From: Microbacterium sp. Clip185
GTDB taxonomy: Bacteria > Actinomycetota > Actinomycetes > Actinomycetales > Microbacteriaceae
Assembly (NCBI RefSeq): GCF_028743715.1
Contig: NZ_CP117996.1
Span: 62,001-126,000 of the forward strand
Length of the DNA stretch: 64,000 bases
Direction of reading: 5' to 3'
In this document: in pieces, positions 50,689 through 59,006 of the stretch
Layout of the letters: every line of letters begins with the position of its first letter
How positions within the stretch are numbered: the first letter of the stretch is position 1
Translations under genes and position numbers: made by a program
Notes under the pieces: generated by a model
What the model was told of the DNA's origin: nothing
Seen by the model: only the letters and a program-made list of their open reading frames with translations
The model's database searches: none

Positions 50689-51592
50689 CATCGACACGCG
50701 TGTGCGCCGAGCGCGCTCAGCGATCTCGCCGGCGCAGTGGATGGGTAAGGCGCTCGTCGCGGTCGTCCTGATCTTCTTCGTGCTGTTCTTCGTGGTGCCC
50801 ATCGTCTGGCTGCTGCTGGCGCCGACGAAGACGCCCAGGGAGCTCCTGGTGGACGGCCCGTTCAGCTTCGGCGGCTTCGACACGCTCGCCGCCAACTGGA
50901 ACGATCTCATGCAGTTCCAGAACGGCATCGTGTGGACGTGGATCGGCAACTCGGTGCTGTACACGGGCGTTGCGCTGATCGTCACGCTCATCGTGACGAT
51001 CCCCGCCGGCTATGCTCTGGCGCTCACCGAGTTCAAGCTGCGCAAGACGCTCCTCATCGTCACGCTGATCGTCATGCTCATTCCGAGCACCGCGCTGGTG
51101 CTGCCCGTCTTCCTGGAGATGTCGGCGGTGAAGCTCGTCGGCAACCCACTCGCGGTGATCCTGCCGTTCTCGTTCTTCCCGTTCGGCGTGTACCTCACCT
51201 ACATCTACTTCTCGACCAGCGTGTCGAAGGATCTCCTGGATGCGGGGCGCATCGACGGCGCGGGGGAGTGGCGCGTGTTCGCGCGCATCGCGATGCCGTT
51301 GGCGACGCCCGTGATCGCCCTCGTGGGCTTTTTCAACCTCGTCGGCAACTGGAACAACTACTTCCTGCCGTTCGTGATGGCGCCGGGGCGCAAGTCGCCG
51401 ATCCAGGTCGGCCTGGCGGAACTGCTGTCGAACGTGCCGCTGTTCAACCCGACGAGCGGGGCATCGATCACGATCTCCCTGCCGGTGCTCGCTTTGGCGA
51501 CACTCGTGTCGGTCGCGCCGGTGCTCGTCATCTTCCTCTTCTCGCAGCGCTTCCTCGTGAGCGGGATGACGGCCGGAGGAACGAAGGAATGA
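50675..51592 (+). CDS. Sugar ABC transporter permease 2 (MalG-like)
   Basis: A 305-residue permease (MGKALVAVVLIFFVLFFVVPIVWLLLAPTK; NSVLYTGVALIVTLIVTIPAGYALAL; EAA loop VSKDLLDAGRIDGAGEWRVFARIAMPLATPVIALVGFFNLVGNWNNYFLPFVM). A strong GAGGAGGA at 50663 sits before a TTG start at 50675, which overlaps the first permease by 14 bases. It pairs with permease 1 to form the channel. It is followed by the mutarotase with a 4-base overlap. Confidence 0.92.
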   Translation: MSATSIDTRVRRARSAISPAQWMGKALVAVVLIFFVLFFVVPIVWLLLAPTKTPRELLVDGPFSFGGFDTLAANWNDLMQFQNGIVWTWIGNSVLYTGVALIVTLIVTIPAGYALALTEFKLRKTLLIVTLIVMLIPSTALVLPVFLEMSAVKLVGNPLAVILPFSFFPFGVYLTYIYFSTSVSKDLLDAGRIDGAGEWRVFARIAMPLATPVIALVGFFNLVGNWNNYFLPFVMAPGRKSPIQVGLAELLSNVPLFNPTSGASITISLPVLALATLVSVAPVLVIFLFSQRFLVSGMTAGGTKE

Positions 51593-51933
51593 GCACCCAC
51601 GATCGGACCGTGCGCCGGTTCGGGATGGCGGCGCGTCTCGTGCCCGCCAAGCGCGAGGAGTACCTCGCCCTGCACGCCGAGGTCTGGCCGCAGGTGGAGG
51701 CGACCATCACGCAGTGCGGCATCCGCAACTTCACGATCTTCGTGCTCGACGACGTGATCCTCGGCTACTACGAGTACGTGGGCGACGACTACGAGGCCGA
51801 CCAGGCGCTCATGGCTGAAGACCCCGTCACGCAGAAGTGGTGGTCGTACACCGCACCATGCCAGCTGCCCTTCCGCGAAGGATCGAGCTCCCCGAACTGG
51901 GAGCACTTCGCGGAGGTCTGGCACCAGGACTGA
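51589..51933 (+). CDS. rhaM: L-rhamnose/L-fucose mutarotase
   Basis: A 114-residue RhaM/DUF718 protein. It has RFGMAARLVPAKREEYLALHAEVWPQVEATITQCGIRNFTIFVLDDVILGYYEYVGDDYEADQALMAEDPVTQKWWSYTAPCQLPF, with the catalytic His in LHAEVWP, conserved Tyr and Trp residues in YYEY and QKWW, and a C-terminal WEHFAEVWHQD. It interconverts sugar anomers so that dehydrogenases get the right form. It overlaps permease 2 (ATGA) and ends the plus-strand operon. The family also includes members acting on L-fucose. Confidence 0.93.
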   Translation: MSTHDRTVRRFGMAARLVPAKREEYLALHAEVWPQVEATITQCGIRNFTIFVLDDVILGYYEYVGDDYEADQALMAEDPVTQKWWSYTAPCQLPFREGSSSPNWEHFAEVWHQD

Positions 51934-51941
51934 CGGCGGGC

Positions 51942-51966
51942 GCGGGGCTTCTGGGGGGCGCCCCGC
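51942..51966. terminator. Possible terminator between convergent rhaM and gntR genes
   Basis: GCGGGGC (51942) and GCCCCGC (51960) form a short 7-bp GC stem with an 11-base loop between two convergent genes. It is weak but suitably placed. Confidence 0.35.
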
Positions 51967-51987
51967 CCTCGTCGTCGCTGCGTCGTC

Positions 51988-52752
51988 TCAGGGCTGACGA
52001 GTCGTCGGCTGTCGCCGGCGCTGCCAAGCGTCGAGGATGTGGGCGCGCATCGCCGCCTCGGCGGCCGCCGCATCCCCCGCCTCGATCGCCTCGAGCACAC
52101 GGCGATGCTCTTCGAGGGTCTGCTGGAACACGTCCTTGGACGGGTTCGTGGTGAAGCGCGCCGACTCGCGTGCCCGGGAGTAGAGGGTGCGCGTGATGCT
52201 CTCGGCGAGCGGGATGTGCGACTGCTGCATCACTGCGAGGTGGAACAGCATGTCGGCGTCGTTGTACTCGTCCTCGCGGTCGATCGTGTGCTCCATGCGC
52301 TCGAAGGCGCCGCGGAGCTCGGCCAGCTCGTCGTCGGTCCGGCGTGCTGCCGTGGCGGCCGCCATCGCACCCTCGAGCGAGCCGCGGACGATCGCGAGGT
52401 CGTCGAGCACGCCCAGCGATGCGTCGTTTTCGAGCATCACCTGCAGCACGACCGGGTCGAGCACGTTCCACGACTCGCGCGTGCGCACGGTGGTGCCGCT
52501 GCCCTGGACGACGGCGACCAGCCCCTTCTCCTCGATGCGCTTGATCGACTCGCGGATGACGGTGCGGCTCACACCGAAGTGGGCGCTCAGCTCCGTCTCG
52601 ATCGGGAGCATGGCGCCTTCGGCGATCTCGCCGGTGATGATGGCGGTGACGAGGTCGTGGACGACGGCGACACCCAGGCGTGACACCGGAGTACGCGCGG
52701 GGCCCCGATCGAAGACGCGCGCCGGAGTGCCGTTCGCGCGAAGATCATTCAT
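51988..52752 (-). CDS. FadR-subfamily GntR transcriptional regulator (FCD domain)
   Basis: A 254-residue regulator. The winged helix is VVHDLVTAIITGEIAEGAMLPIETELSAHFGVSRTVIRESIKRIEEKGLVAVVQGSGTTVR (about residues 27-90). The C-terminal FCD effector domain has DLAIVRGSLEGAMAAATAARRTDDEL..FHLAVMQQSHIPLAESITRTLYSRAR..TLEEHRRVLEAIEAGDAAAAEAAMRAHI with metal/ligand His residues. It lies 9 bases after the dehydratase gene and is probably co-transcribed with it, so it autoregulates through the operator at 53981. The likely inducer is a sugar-acid intermediate of the pathway. Confidence 0.93.
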   Translation of the reverse strand: MNDLRANGTPARVFDRGPARTPVSRLGVAVVHDLVTAIITGEIAEGAMLPIETELSAHFGVSRTVIRESIKRIEEKGLVAVVQGSGTTVRTRESWNVLDPVVLQVMLENDASLGVLDDLAIVRGSLEGAMAAATAARRTDDELAELRGAFERMEHTIDREDEYNDADMLFHLAVMQQSHIPLAESITRTLYSRARESARFTTNPSKDVFQQTLEEHRRVLEAIEAGDAAAAEAAMRAHILDAWQRRRQPTTRQP

Positions 52753-52761
52753 CGCAACATT

Positions 52762-53940
52762 CTAGGCGTCGTGGGGCGCGAATGCGGGGCTGATCGCGGG
52801 CAGTTCCCGATCGAGGGTCAGTCCTGCTCGCGCCGGACGCACGTGGGGACCTGCGGCCTGCAGCCAGTCGCCCTCGTGCTGCACCGAGCGGATCGCCGTC
52901 TCATCGATGGAGAGCCCCGCTCCGGGGCGATCGCCGAGGACGATGCCGCCGTCTGCGTACTCCTCGTCGATGTCGACGCCGAAGGGTGCGCCGAGATCCT
53001 GCACCTCAGCGGTCAGGTGGTTCGGGATGGTGGCCGCCGCGTGCGCCACGGCGGGGTTGCTGGTCAGGCCCACCGGACTGATCGGGAGGTCCCGCGCGTG
53101 CGCGGCGTAGGCCAGGCGCAGGAAGTGGGTCACGCCCCAGACGGCGCCGGCCTGGACGACGTCCACGGCGCCCAGGTCGAAGAGGCTTCGGAACTGTTCG
53201 AGACCGGTGAGGTTCTCACCCGTCGCCACGGCGGCTTTGACCGACTGGGACAGGCGGGCGTGACCGTGCGCGTCCCAGCGGCGCAGTGGCTCCTCGATCC
53301 AGGCGAGATCCAGCTCCTGCTCGACGGCGGCGACGTACCGCACGGCCTGCTTGAGGTTCCAGGACTCGTTCGCGTCGAGCATGAGGGTGGGGTGGGACGA
53401 GTTGGGAGCCAGGGTGTCGCGGATGATGCGGAGCCGGCGCAGGTCGGCCTCGAGATCGCGACCGCCCTTGAGCTTTCCGCTGGCGAAACCGTGCTCGGCC
53501 ATGACGGAGTAGAAGCGGGCGAGCTGCTCGTCGGTCAGGGCGATGTCGAGACCCGACGCATAACCCGGCACGAAGCGGTCGCTCGCGCCCAGGAGGCGCC
53601 AGAGGGGTTCCCCGACGAGCTTCGCCTTGATGTCCCACAGCGCCGCGTCGAGGGTCGCGATTCCGCCGAACGTGGCGCCGTTGTGGCCCGCCTTGAACAC
53701 GTGGGCCAGCATCCGGTCGTAGAGCGCCGACACGCCTCGAGGGTCCTGCCCCTCCAGTGCGGGGAAGATGCGCTCGATGTCGTGGTCGGATCCGAGGGCC
53801 ACGCCGTCGACGCCCTCATCCGTCTCGACGATGACGATGGACACCTCGGTGATCCCGGAGGCGATGTAGCCGTTGACGTCGCCGACGGGCCGCCCCCAAT
53901 CTCGGTGGGTGCGAATCGTGCGGTAGCCCGTGATTTTCAT
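52762..53940 (-). CDS. Enolase-superfamily sugar-acid dehydratase (mandelate racemase family)
   Basis: A 392-residue enolase-superfamily enzyme. The capping domain runs to about residue 130. The barrel has the KxK-like acid/base motif SGKLKGGRD, metal ligands in LMLDANESW (Asp), WIEEPLRRWD (Glu) and ATGENLTGLEQF (Glu), and the C-terminal PISPVGLTSNPAVAHAAATIPN. In this cluster it should dehydrate an aldonate such as L-fuconate or L-rhamnonate to the 2-keto-3-deoxy acid. ATG 53940 has AAGGA upstream; the longer frame is unlikely. It has its own promoter and operator. Confidence 0.9.
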   Translation of the reverse strand: MKITGYRTIRTHRDWGRPVGDVNGYIASGITEVSIVIVETDEGVDGVALGSDHDIERIFPALEGQDPRGVSALYDRMLAHVFKAGHNGATFGGIATLDAALWDIKAKLVGEPLWRLLGASDRFVPGYASGLDIALTDEQLARFYSVMAEHGFASGKLKGGRDLEADLRRLRIIRDTLAPNSSHPTLMLDANESWNLKQAVRYVAAVEQELDLAWIEEPLRRWDAHGHARLSQSVKAAVATGENLTGLEQFRSLFDLGAVDVVQAGAVWGVTHFLRLAYAAHARDLPISPVGLTSNPAVAHAAATIPNHLTAEVQDLGAPFGVDIDEEYADGGIVLGDRPGAGLSIDETAIRSVQHEGDWLQAAGPHVRPARAGLTLDRELPAISPAFAPHDA

Positions 53941-53980
53941 ATCGTCCTTGACATTTCTGGGACCGTGACCTGCCATAGAG

Positions 53981-53993
53981 CATACATCATATG
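53981..53993. promoter_or_regulatory. Putative GntR/FadR operator 2 (dehydratase-regulator unit)
   Basis: CATACATCATATG lies 40 bases upstream of the dehydratase start, directly after the stop codon of the SDR gene at 53996. It contains TACAT-CAT-ATGAA, nearly the 5-3-5 dyad of site 3. It suggests that dehydratase plus regulator form a separate, co-controlled transcript. Confidence 0.65.
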
Positions 53994-53995
53994 AA

Positions 53996-54748
53996 CTATG
54001 AACGGGTGCGAAGATGCGTCACGCCGCCGTCGACCTCGAGGGCTGTTCCCGTCGTCGATCCCGAGCGCGGGCTCGCGAGATACGCGATCGCGCCCGCCAC
54101 CTCTTCGGGGGTCACCATCCGTCCCGTGGCCTGGCGGGCATCGAGCGCCGCGCGTTCGGCGACCGGATCGTCGAACTGCTGGAGCATCCTCTCGACGAAC
54201 GGCGTCGACACGGTTCCGGGGCTCACGCAGTTCACCCGCACGCCCTCGGCGACGTGATCCGTGGCCATGGCGTAGGTCAGCGACAGGACGGCACCCTTCG
54301 AGGCGTTGTACACGGCACGACGCGGCAGGCCGTTGAGGGCTCCGATGGAGCAGACGTTGACGATCGCGGCGTGCGCGGAACGCCGCAGGTGCACGAGTGC
54401 CGCGGCGCTCGCCCTCGCGGTCCCGCGCACATTGATGTCGAGCACGCGCTCCCAGTCCTCCTCGGTCGCCTCCTCGACGGTGCCGACGCAGCTGACGCCC
54501 GCACTGTTGACGAGGATGTCGAGGCCGCCGAAGCGATCGACGATCCTGGCGAGGGCCTGCTCGAGCGACGCGCGGTCCCGGACGTCGGTACGCACACCTT
54601 CCAGCGGCGCCGGCAGGGCGTCGACGTGGAGATCGAGCACGACGACGCGCGCCCCCTGCTCGGAGAGTGCGATCGCGGACGCCAGACCGATCCCCGACGC
54701 GCCGCCGGTGACCGCGGCCACCAGGCCGTCGAACTCCCCGGTGCTCAT
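53996..54748 (-). CDS. SDR dehydrogenase (probable 2-keto-3-deoxy-L-fuconate/rhamnonate dehydrogenase)
   Basis: A 250-residue classical SDR. It has VTGGASGIGLASAIALSEQGARVVVLDLHVDA (NAD motif with Asp after the third strand, favouring NAD), ILVNSAGVSCVG, NVCSIGALNGLPRRAVYNASKGAVLSLTYAMA (Ser-Tyr-Lys triad), NCVSPGTVSTPFVERML. In the non-phosphorylating 6-deoxyhexose route it would oxidise C4 of the 2-keto-3-deoxy acid. Its gene overlaps the FAH hydrolase start (ATGA). It is the last gene of the long operon. Confidence 0.88.
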   Translation of the reverse strand: MSTGEFDGLVAAVTGGASGIGLASAIALSEQGARVVVLDLHVDALPAPLEGVRTDVRDRASLEQALARIVDRFGGLDILVNSAGVSCVGTVEEATEEDWERVLDINVRGTARASAAALVHLRRSAHAAIVNVCSIGALNGLPRRAVYNASKGAVLSLTYAMATDHVAEGVRVNCVSPGTVSTPFVERMLQQFDDPVAERAALDARQATGRMVTPEEVAGAIAYLASPRSGSTTGTALEVDGGVTHLRTRS

Positions 54749-55596
54749 GCCGCCACCATCCGCTGCCGGGCACGTCCGAGCCCCTCGATCTCCAACTCGA
54801 CCTCGTCACCCGTCCGCAGGTAGGGGTGATCAGGCAGACCCAGGGCGACGCCGGCGGGCGTTCCGGTGTTGATCAGGTCTCCGGGGCGCAGAACCATGAA
54901 CTGCGAGAGGTACCAGATGACGTGAGCGACCGAGAAGATCTGCTGCGCGGTCGATCCGTTCTGGCGCAGTTGCCCGTTGACCCACAGTCGCAGCGCGAGG
55001 GACTGCGGGTCGGGGACATCGGCGGCGGGGACGATGATCGGACCGAGCGGATTGAAGGTCTCGCAGCTCTTGCCCTTGTCCCACTGGCCGCCGCGTTCCA
55101 GTTGGAACTCCCGCTCCGACACGTCGTGGGAGACGACGTAACCGGCGACGTGGCCGAGGGCTTCGTCGGGGGAGCGCAGGTAGCGCGCGGTCGAGCCGAC
55201 GACGACGCCCAGCTCGACCTCCCAGTCGGTCTTCTCGGAACCGCGCGGGATGAGGATGTCGTCGAACGGGCCGACGATCGTGCTGGGGTCCTTCATGAAC
55301 ACGACGGGCTCGGCGGGAACCGCGGCGCCGGTCTCTGCGGCGTGATCGTGGTAGTTGAGACCGACGCACACGATCTTGCCGGGCTGGGCGAGAGGCGCAC
55401 CGACGCGGAGGCTCTGCCATCCCGCGGCCACGCTCAGCTCGCCCTTCGCGGCGGCCCGACGGGCGGACGCGATACCGTCGGCGGCGAAGAAGTGCGCGTC
55501 GATGTCGGTCGTGATCGGACGCAGATCGAGCGGAACGCCGTCGTGCCACAGAACGGGGATCTCCTGGCCCACCGGGCCCAGTCTCGCGAGGCTCAT
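54745..55596 (-). CDS. FAH-family hydrolase (probable 2,4-diketo-3-deoxy-L-fuconate hydrolase)
   Basis: A 283-residue fumarylacetoacetate-hydrolase-family enzyme. It has GKIVCVGLNYHDHAAETG, VFMKDPSTIVGPFDDILIPRGSEKTDWEVELGVVVG (metal-binding Asp/Glu), ARYLRSPDEALGHVAGYVVSHDVSEREFQLERGGQWDKGKSCETFNPLGP, and a C-terminal LRPGDLINTGTPAGVALG. In L-fucose and L-rhamnose diketo pathways, members of this family cleave the 2,4-diketo acid to pyruvate and lactate. Position between the SDR and the other pathway genes supports that role. Confidence 0.9.
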   Translation of the reverse strand: MSLARLGPVGQEIPVLWHDGVPLDLRPITTDIDAHFFAADGIASARRAAAKGELSVAAGWQSLRVGAPLAQPGKIVCVGLNYHDHAAETGAAVPAEPVVFMKDPSTIVGPFDDILIPRGSEKTDWEVELGVVVGSTARYLRSPDEALGHVAGYVVSHDVSEREFQLERGGQWDKGKSCETFNPLGPIIVPAADVPDPQSLALRLWVNGQLRQNGSTAQQIFSVAHVIWYLSQFMVLRPGDLINTGTPAGVALGLPDHPYLRTGDEVELEIEGLGRARQRMVAA

Positions 55597-55628
55597 GCTC
55601 TTCCTTTACTCGTTCGCGGGGTCGGCGG

Positions 55629-56585
55629 TCAGCGGATGACCACGTCGTCGATGCGGACCGCGAGATCCTCCTCGCGGGCTGCTCCCTGCCAGTCGCTGGG
55701 ATGGAGGCATGCCCAGGCGCCGCAACGCGTCGCGATGCGCAGGCTCTCGTCGGTCGACAGCCCTCGGGCGCGTCCCGCGAGGAACCCCGCCGCGAAGGCG
55801 TCTCCGGCGCCGACCGTGTCGACGGGGACGATGCGTTCGGCGGGCACCTGGTAGACGGTGCCGTCGATACCGGCGACACACCCGCGACTGCCGAGCGTCA
55901 CGATGACGTCGGAGGGGCCCGACGCCGCGATGAGCGGCGGCAGGTCGTTGAGCGCGGCCGATCGAGCGGCGGGCGTCAGCATCCGCGCTTCCTCGTCGCT
56001 CGCGAACAGGATGTCCACGAAGGGGAGGAGTTCGTTGCACACGCTGCGCGCCGTGCTCATGCTCCAGAGCTTCGCCCGGTGGTTCACCGCGAACGAGACG
56101 ATCACGCCCTGCGCCCGGGCGCGCCGGACCGCCTCGAAGACGGCCTCGCGTGCGCGGAGGGAGATGGCCAGGGTCACCCCCGTGACGTGGAGCACGTCGT
56201 AGGCCGCGAAATCCACTCGATCCAAGTCGGCGACGTCCAACCTGCTGCCCGCGCTGCCCGAGCGGTAGTAGTTGACGACGGTCGCGCCGGCGCGGGGCGT
56301 CGACTTCAGCATCAGGCCGGTCGGGGCGGACTCGTCGGTGACCGCCACGACGTCCACGCCCTCGGAGCGCAGGTCGGCGACGACCCGTCGGCCCAGTGCG
56401 TCATGTCCGACGCGTCCGAGCCAGGTCACCGGCACGCCCAGCCGCGAGAGTCCGATCGCGGTGTTGCCCTCAGCCCCGCCGGTGTCGACGGATGCGGTGG
56501 CGAGGCGCTCGAATCCGCCGAGCGCGTCGCCACGGATGAGGCCCATGCTCTCGCCGAACGTCAGCACCCGCTTCGGTGTCGTCAT
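55629..56585 (-). CDS. PfkB-family sugar kinase (2-keto-3-deoxygluconate kinase-like)
   Basis: A 318-residue PfkB kinase. It has TFGESMGLIRGDALGGFERLATASVDTGGAEGNTAIGLSRLGVPVTWLGRVGHDALGRRVVADLRSEGVDV and the catalytic VDTVGAGDAFAAGFLAGRARG. The N-terminal GE-S-M and GGAEGN patterns fit the KdgK subgroup. Coupled (ATGA) to a KDPG aldolase gene upstream in the transcript, it would phosphorylate a 2-keto-3-deoxy acid. ATG 56585 is chosen over the longer frame. A 32-base spacer separates it from the FAH gene. Confidence 0.9.
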   Translation of the reverse strand: MTTPKRVLTFGESMGLIRGDALGGFERLATASVDTGGAEGNTAIGLSRLGVPVTWLGRVGHDALGRRVVADLRSEGVDVVAVTDESAPTGLMLKSTPRAGATVVNYYRSGSAGSRLDVADLDRVDFAAYDVLHVTGVTLAISLRAREAVFEAVRRARAQGVIVSFAVNHRAKLWSMSTARSVCNELLPFVDILFASDEEARMLTPAARSAALNDLPPLIAASGPSDVIVTLGSRGCVAGIDGTVYQVPAERIVPVDTVGAGDAFAAGFLAGRARGLSTDESLRIATRCGAWACLHPSDWQGAAREEDLAVRIDDVVIR

Positions 56586-57229
56586 GCGCTGCTCCTGGCC
56601 TCGTCGTGGAGCTCTCGGCACTCACGTGCCAGCTCGCGGATCGCGGCGAAGTCGCCCGCGGCGATCGCGGCCCGCGGCGCCATCCAGCTGCCGCTGACGG
56701 CGAAGACCGTGGGGCGCTCGAGGTACGCGGCGGCGTTCTGCGGTGAGACGCCGCCGCTGGGGAGGATCCTCATGTCGGGGAAGGGCCCCGCGAGCGCATC
56801 CACATAGGAGGGGCCGCCGAACGCGCCCGCCGGGAAGAGCTTCACGTGGGTGTGGCCGCCCTCGCGCGCGCGCTGCAGCTCGGTCGCCGTCGCGACGCCG
56901 GGAACGGCGGCGATTCCGCGTGCGCGTGCGCGGTCGTCGACGACTGGTGAGAAGCCGGGGGAGACGAGGAAGCCCGCGCCGGCGTCGGTGACCGCGTCGA
57001 CCTGTGCCGCGTCGAGCACGGTGCCCGCACCCGCGAGGAAGCCCTCGACCTGGGCCGCTTCGCGCAGCGCGCCGAGGCCGGCGGGTGTGCGCAGCGTGAA
57101 CTCCGCGCAGCCGATGCCGCCGGAGAGCAGCGCTTCGGCCAGTGCAGCGCCGTGGTGCGCGTCGTCGAGCACGACGACCGGGACGATACCGATGCGCTCG
57201 AGCTCGGCCACCGCATCCGTCGTCGTCAT
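56582..57229 (-). CDS. KDPG/KHG aldolase
   Basis: A 215-residue class I aldolase of the Entner-Doudoroff type: IGIVPVVVLDDAHHGAALAEALLSGGIGCAEFTLRTPAGLGAL (general base Glu43), GAGTVLDAAQVDAVTDAGAGFLVSPGF, and the Schiff-base Lys130 in THVKLFPAGAFGGPSYVDAL, RILPSGGVSPQNAAAYL. It splits a phosphorylated or free 2-keto-3-deoxy acid to pyruvate and an aldehyde. It overlaps both neighbours by 4 bases. Confidence 0.93.
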   Translation of the reverse strand: MTTTDAVAELERIGIVPVVVLDDAHHGAALAEALLSGGIGCAEFTLRTPAGLGALREAAQVEGFLAGAGTVLDAAQVDAVTDAGAGFLVSPGFSPVVDDRARARGIAAVPGVATATELQRAREGGHTHVKLFPAGAFGGPSYVDALAGPFPDMRILPSGGVSPQNAAAYLERPTVFAVSGSWMAPRAAIAAGDFAAIRELARECRELHDEARSSA

Positions 57230-57984
57230 CTCCCGAGCCAGCCCCCGTCGACCGGCAGGGTGATGCCGTCGACGTAGTCCGAGGCGCGGGAGGCGAGGAA
57301 CACCGTGGCGCCGGCGAGGTCGTCGGGCCGCCCCCAGCGGGCGGCGGGAATGCGCTCGAGAATCGCGGCCGAGCGGTCGGGGTCGTCGCGCAACGCCTGC
57401 GTGTTGTCGGTCGCGATGTAGCCGGGGGCGATCGCGTTGACGTTGACGCCGTGCGCCGACCACTCGTTCGAGAGCGCCTTGGTGAGCCCGGCGATGCCGG
57501 ATTTGGCGGCCGTGTAGCCGGGTACGTTGATGCCGCCCTGGAAGCTCAGCAGCGATGCGGTGAAGATGATCTTCCCCCGCCCGCGGGCGAGCATCTGCCC
57601 GCCGATCGCCTGGGCGAGCGCGAATGGCGCGGACAGATTGATCTGCAGCACGCGGTCCCAGGACGAGAGCGGATGCTGGGCGGCCGGTGCGCGTTCGATG
57701 GTGCCGGCGTTGTTGACGAGGATGTCGATGTGCCGGGCGGCGAGCGAGCGGGCGAGCGCGTCGACGGCGAGCGGGTCGGAGAAGTCGCACGCGATCCCCT
57801 CGAACCGGCGGCCGAGCGCCGTGACCGCACGCTCGATCTCGCTGCCCGACGACGCCTGCGACGCGCTGACGCCGATGATGTCGGCGCCGGCCTCGGCCAG
57901 GGCCAGTGCCATGGCCGATCCGATTCCGCGGCGTGCGCCGGTCACGACGGCGGTGAGCCCGGTGAGGTCGAACAGCCCGCTCAC
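57226..57984 (-). CDS. SDR dehydrogenase (KduD/2-deoxygluconate 3-dehydrogenase-like)
   Basis: A 252-residue SDR. It has GLFDLTGLTAVVTGARRGIGSAMALALAEAGADIIGVSAS, DILVNNAGTIERAPAAQHPLSSWDRVLQINLSAPFALAQAIGGQML, IIFTASLLSFQGGINVPGYTAAKSGIAGLTKALSNEW (Ser-Tyr-Lys), NAIAPGYIATDNTQALRDDPDRSAAILERIPAARWGRPDDLAGATVFLAS. The FDLTGK-like start and GGINVPGYTAAK are typical of KduD. It would reduce or oxidise a keto-deoxy sugar acid. The start is GTG 57984, overlapping the alcohol dehydrogenase stop. Confidence 0.9.
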   Translation of the reverse strand: MSGLFDLTGLTAVVTGARRGIGSAMALALAEAGADIIGVSASQASSGSEIERAVTALGRRFEGIACDFSDPLAVDALARSLAARHIDILVNNAGTIERAPAAQHPLSSWDRVLQINLSAPFALAQAIGGQMLARGRGKIIFTASLLSFQGGINVPGYTAAKSGIAGLTKALSNEWSAHGVNVNAIAPGYIATDNTQALRDDPDRSAAILERIPAARWGRPDDLAGATVFLASRASDYVDGITLPVDGGWLGR

Positions 57985-59006
57985 TGTGCGCCCGCCACAT
58001 CCACGAGGATCTTCATCGCACGACCGGACTCCAGCTCCGCGAACGCCGCGGGTGCTTCGTCGAGCGAGACGATGCGGCTGATGAGGCGGTCGGCCGGGAT
58101 GACGCCGGCGGCGATGAGCTCGACGGCGGTCTCGAAGTCGGCGCGCTGGTAGACGCGAGCGCCGAGGATGCGCAACTCGCGCCAGAACACGCGCTGCAGG
58201 TCGAGCGGGCGGGGCGTGGGGTGGATGGCGACCACGACGATCGTGCCACGTACCTTCGCCAGATCGGTGGCGCCCAGCACGGCCTGCGCCGCGCCGGAGA
58301 CCTCGAACACGACGTCGGCACCGGCTCCGCCGGTCCACTCGTCGACAGCATCCTTCTGGGCGCGCTCGCGCGGGTCGAGGGTGGCGAATCCGAGGTCGGC
58401 GGTCTGCGCGCGCCTCTTCTCGTCGAGCTCGATGACGAGGACGTCGGCCCCGAAGTGGCGAGCCACCGTGGCGATCAGCAGACCGATCGGGCCGCCGCCG
58501 ATGACGACCGCCCGTTCTCCGGGAGTCAGCTCGCTGCGGCGGACGTCGTGGACGGCGACGGCGACGGGCTCGATGAGGGCGGCGTGGTCGAGCGGCGTGC
58601 CGGCGGGAATGCGCACGAGCGTGCGTTCGGGCACGTTCCACAGCTGCTGGAGCGATCCGGGTGAGTCGATGCCGATGAAGTCGAGGTTCTGGCAGATGTG
58701 CTGATTGCCCGCGAGGCAGGCGGGGCAGGTGCCGTCCCAGTCCAGCGGCATCACGGTGACCGCGTCGCCGACCTGCCAGTCGGTCACGCCCTCGCCGACG
58801 GCCGACACCGTGCCGCTCATCTCGTGCCCGAAGACGAGTGGGGTGCGTACGCGCTGATCCATGCTGCCGTGCACGATGTGCAGGTCGGTGCCGCAGAGTC
58901 CCGTGTAGGCGACCGCGATCTGCACGTCACCCGCGATGGGGGGTGTGGCTGTGAGCTGCTGTGTGGGGCTGACGGTGCCGTTGCCCTCGTACACGAGGCC
59001 GTTCAT
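57981..59006 (-). CDS. Zinc-dependent alcohol/polyol dehydrogenase (MDR family)
   Basis: A 341-residue medium-chain dehydrogenase. Catalytic zinc ligands lie in GLCGTDLHIVHG and FGHEMSGTV; a partial structural-zinc cluster (CPACLAGNQHIC) holds three Cys. The Rossmann fold is AVVIGGGPIGLLIATVARHFGADVLVIELD. It resembles sorbitol/threonine dehydrogenase-type sugar dehydrogenases. In this operon it may oxidise a sugar, aldonate or the lactaldehyde/keto-deoxy intermediate. It overlaps the amidohydrolase gene and the KduD-like gene by 4 bases. Confidence 0.92.
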   Translation of the reverse strand: MNGLVYEGNGTVSPTQQLTATPPIAGDVQIAVAYTGLCGTDLHIVHGSMDQRVRTPLVFGHEMSGTVSAVGEGVTDWQVGDAVTVMPLDWDGTCPACLAGNQHICQNLDFIGIDSPGSLQQLWNVPERTLVRIPAGTPLDHAALIEPVAVAVHDVRRSELTPGERAVVIGGGPIGLLIATVARHFGADVLVIELDEKRRAQTADLGFATLDPRERAQKDAVDEWTGGAGADVVFEVSGAAQAVLGATDLAKVRGTIVVVAIHPTPRPLDLQRVFWRELRILGARVYQRADFETAVELIAAGVIPADRLISRIVSLDEAPAAFAELESGRAMKILVDVAGAQ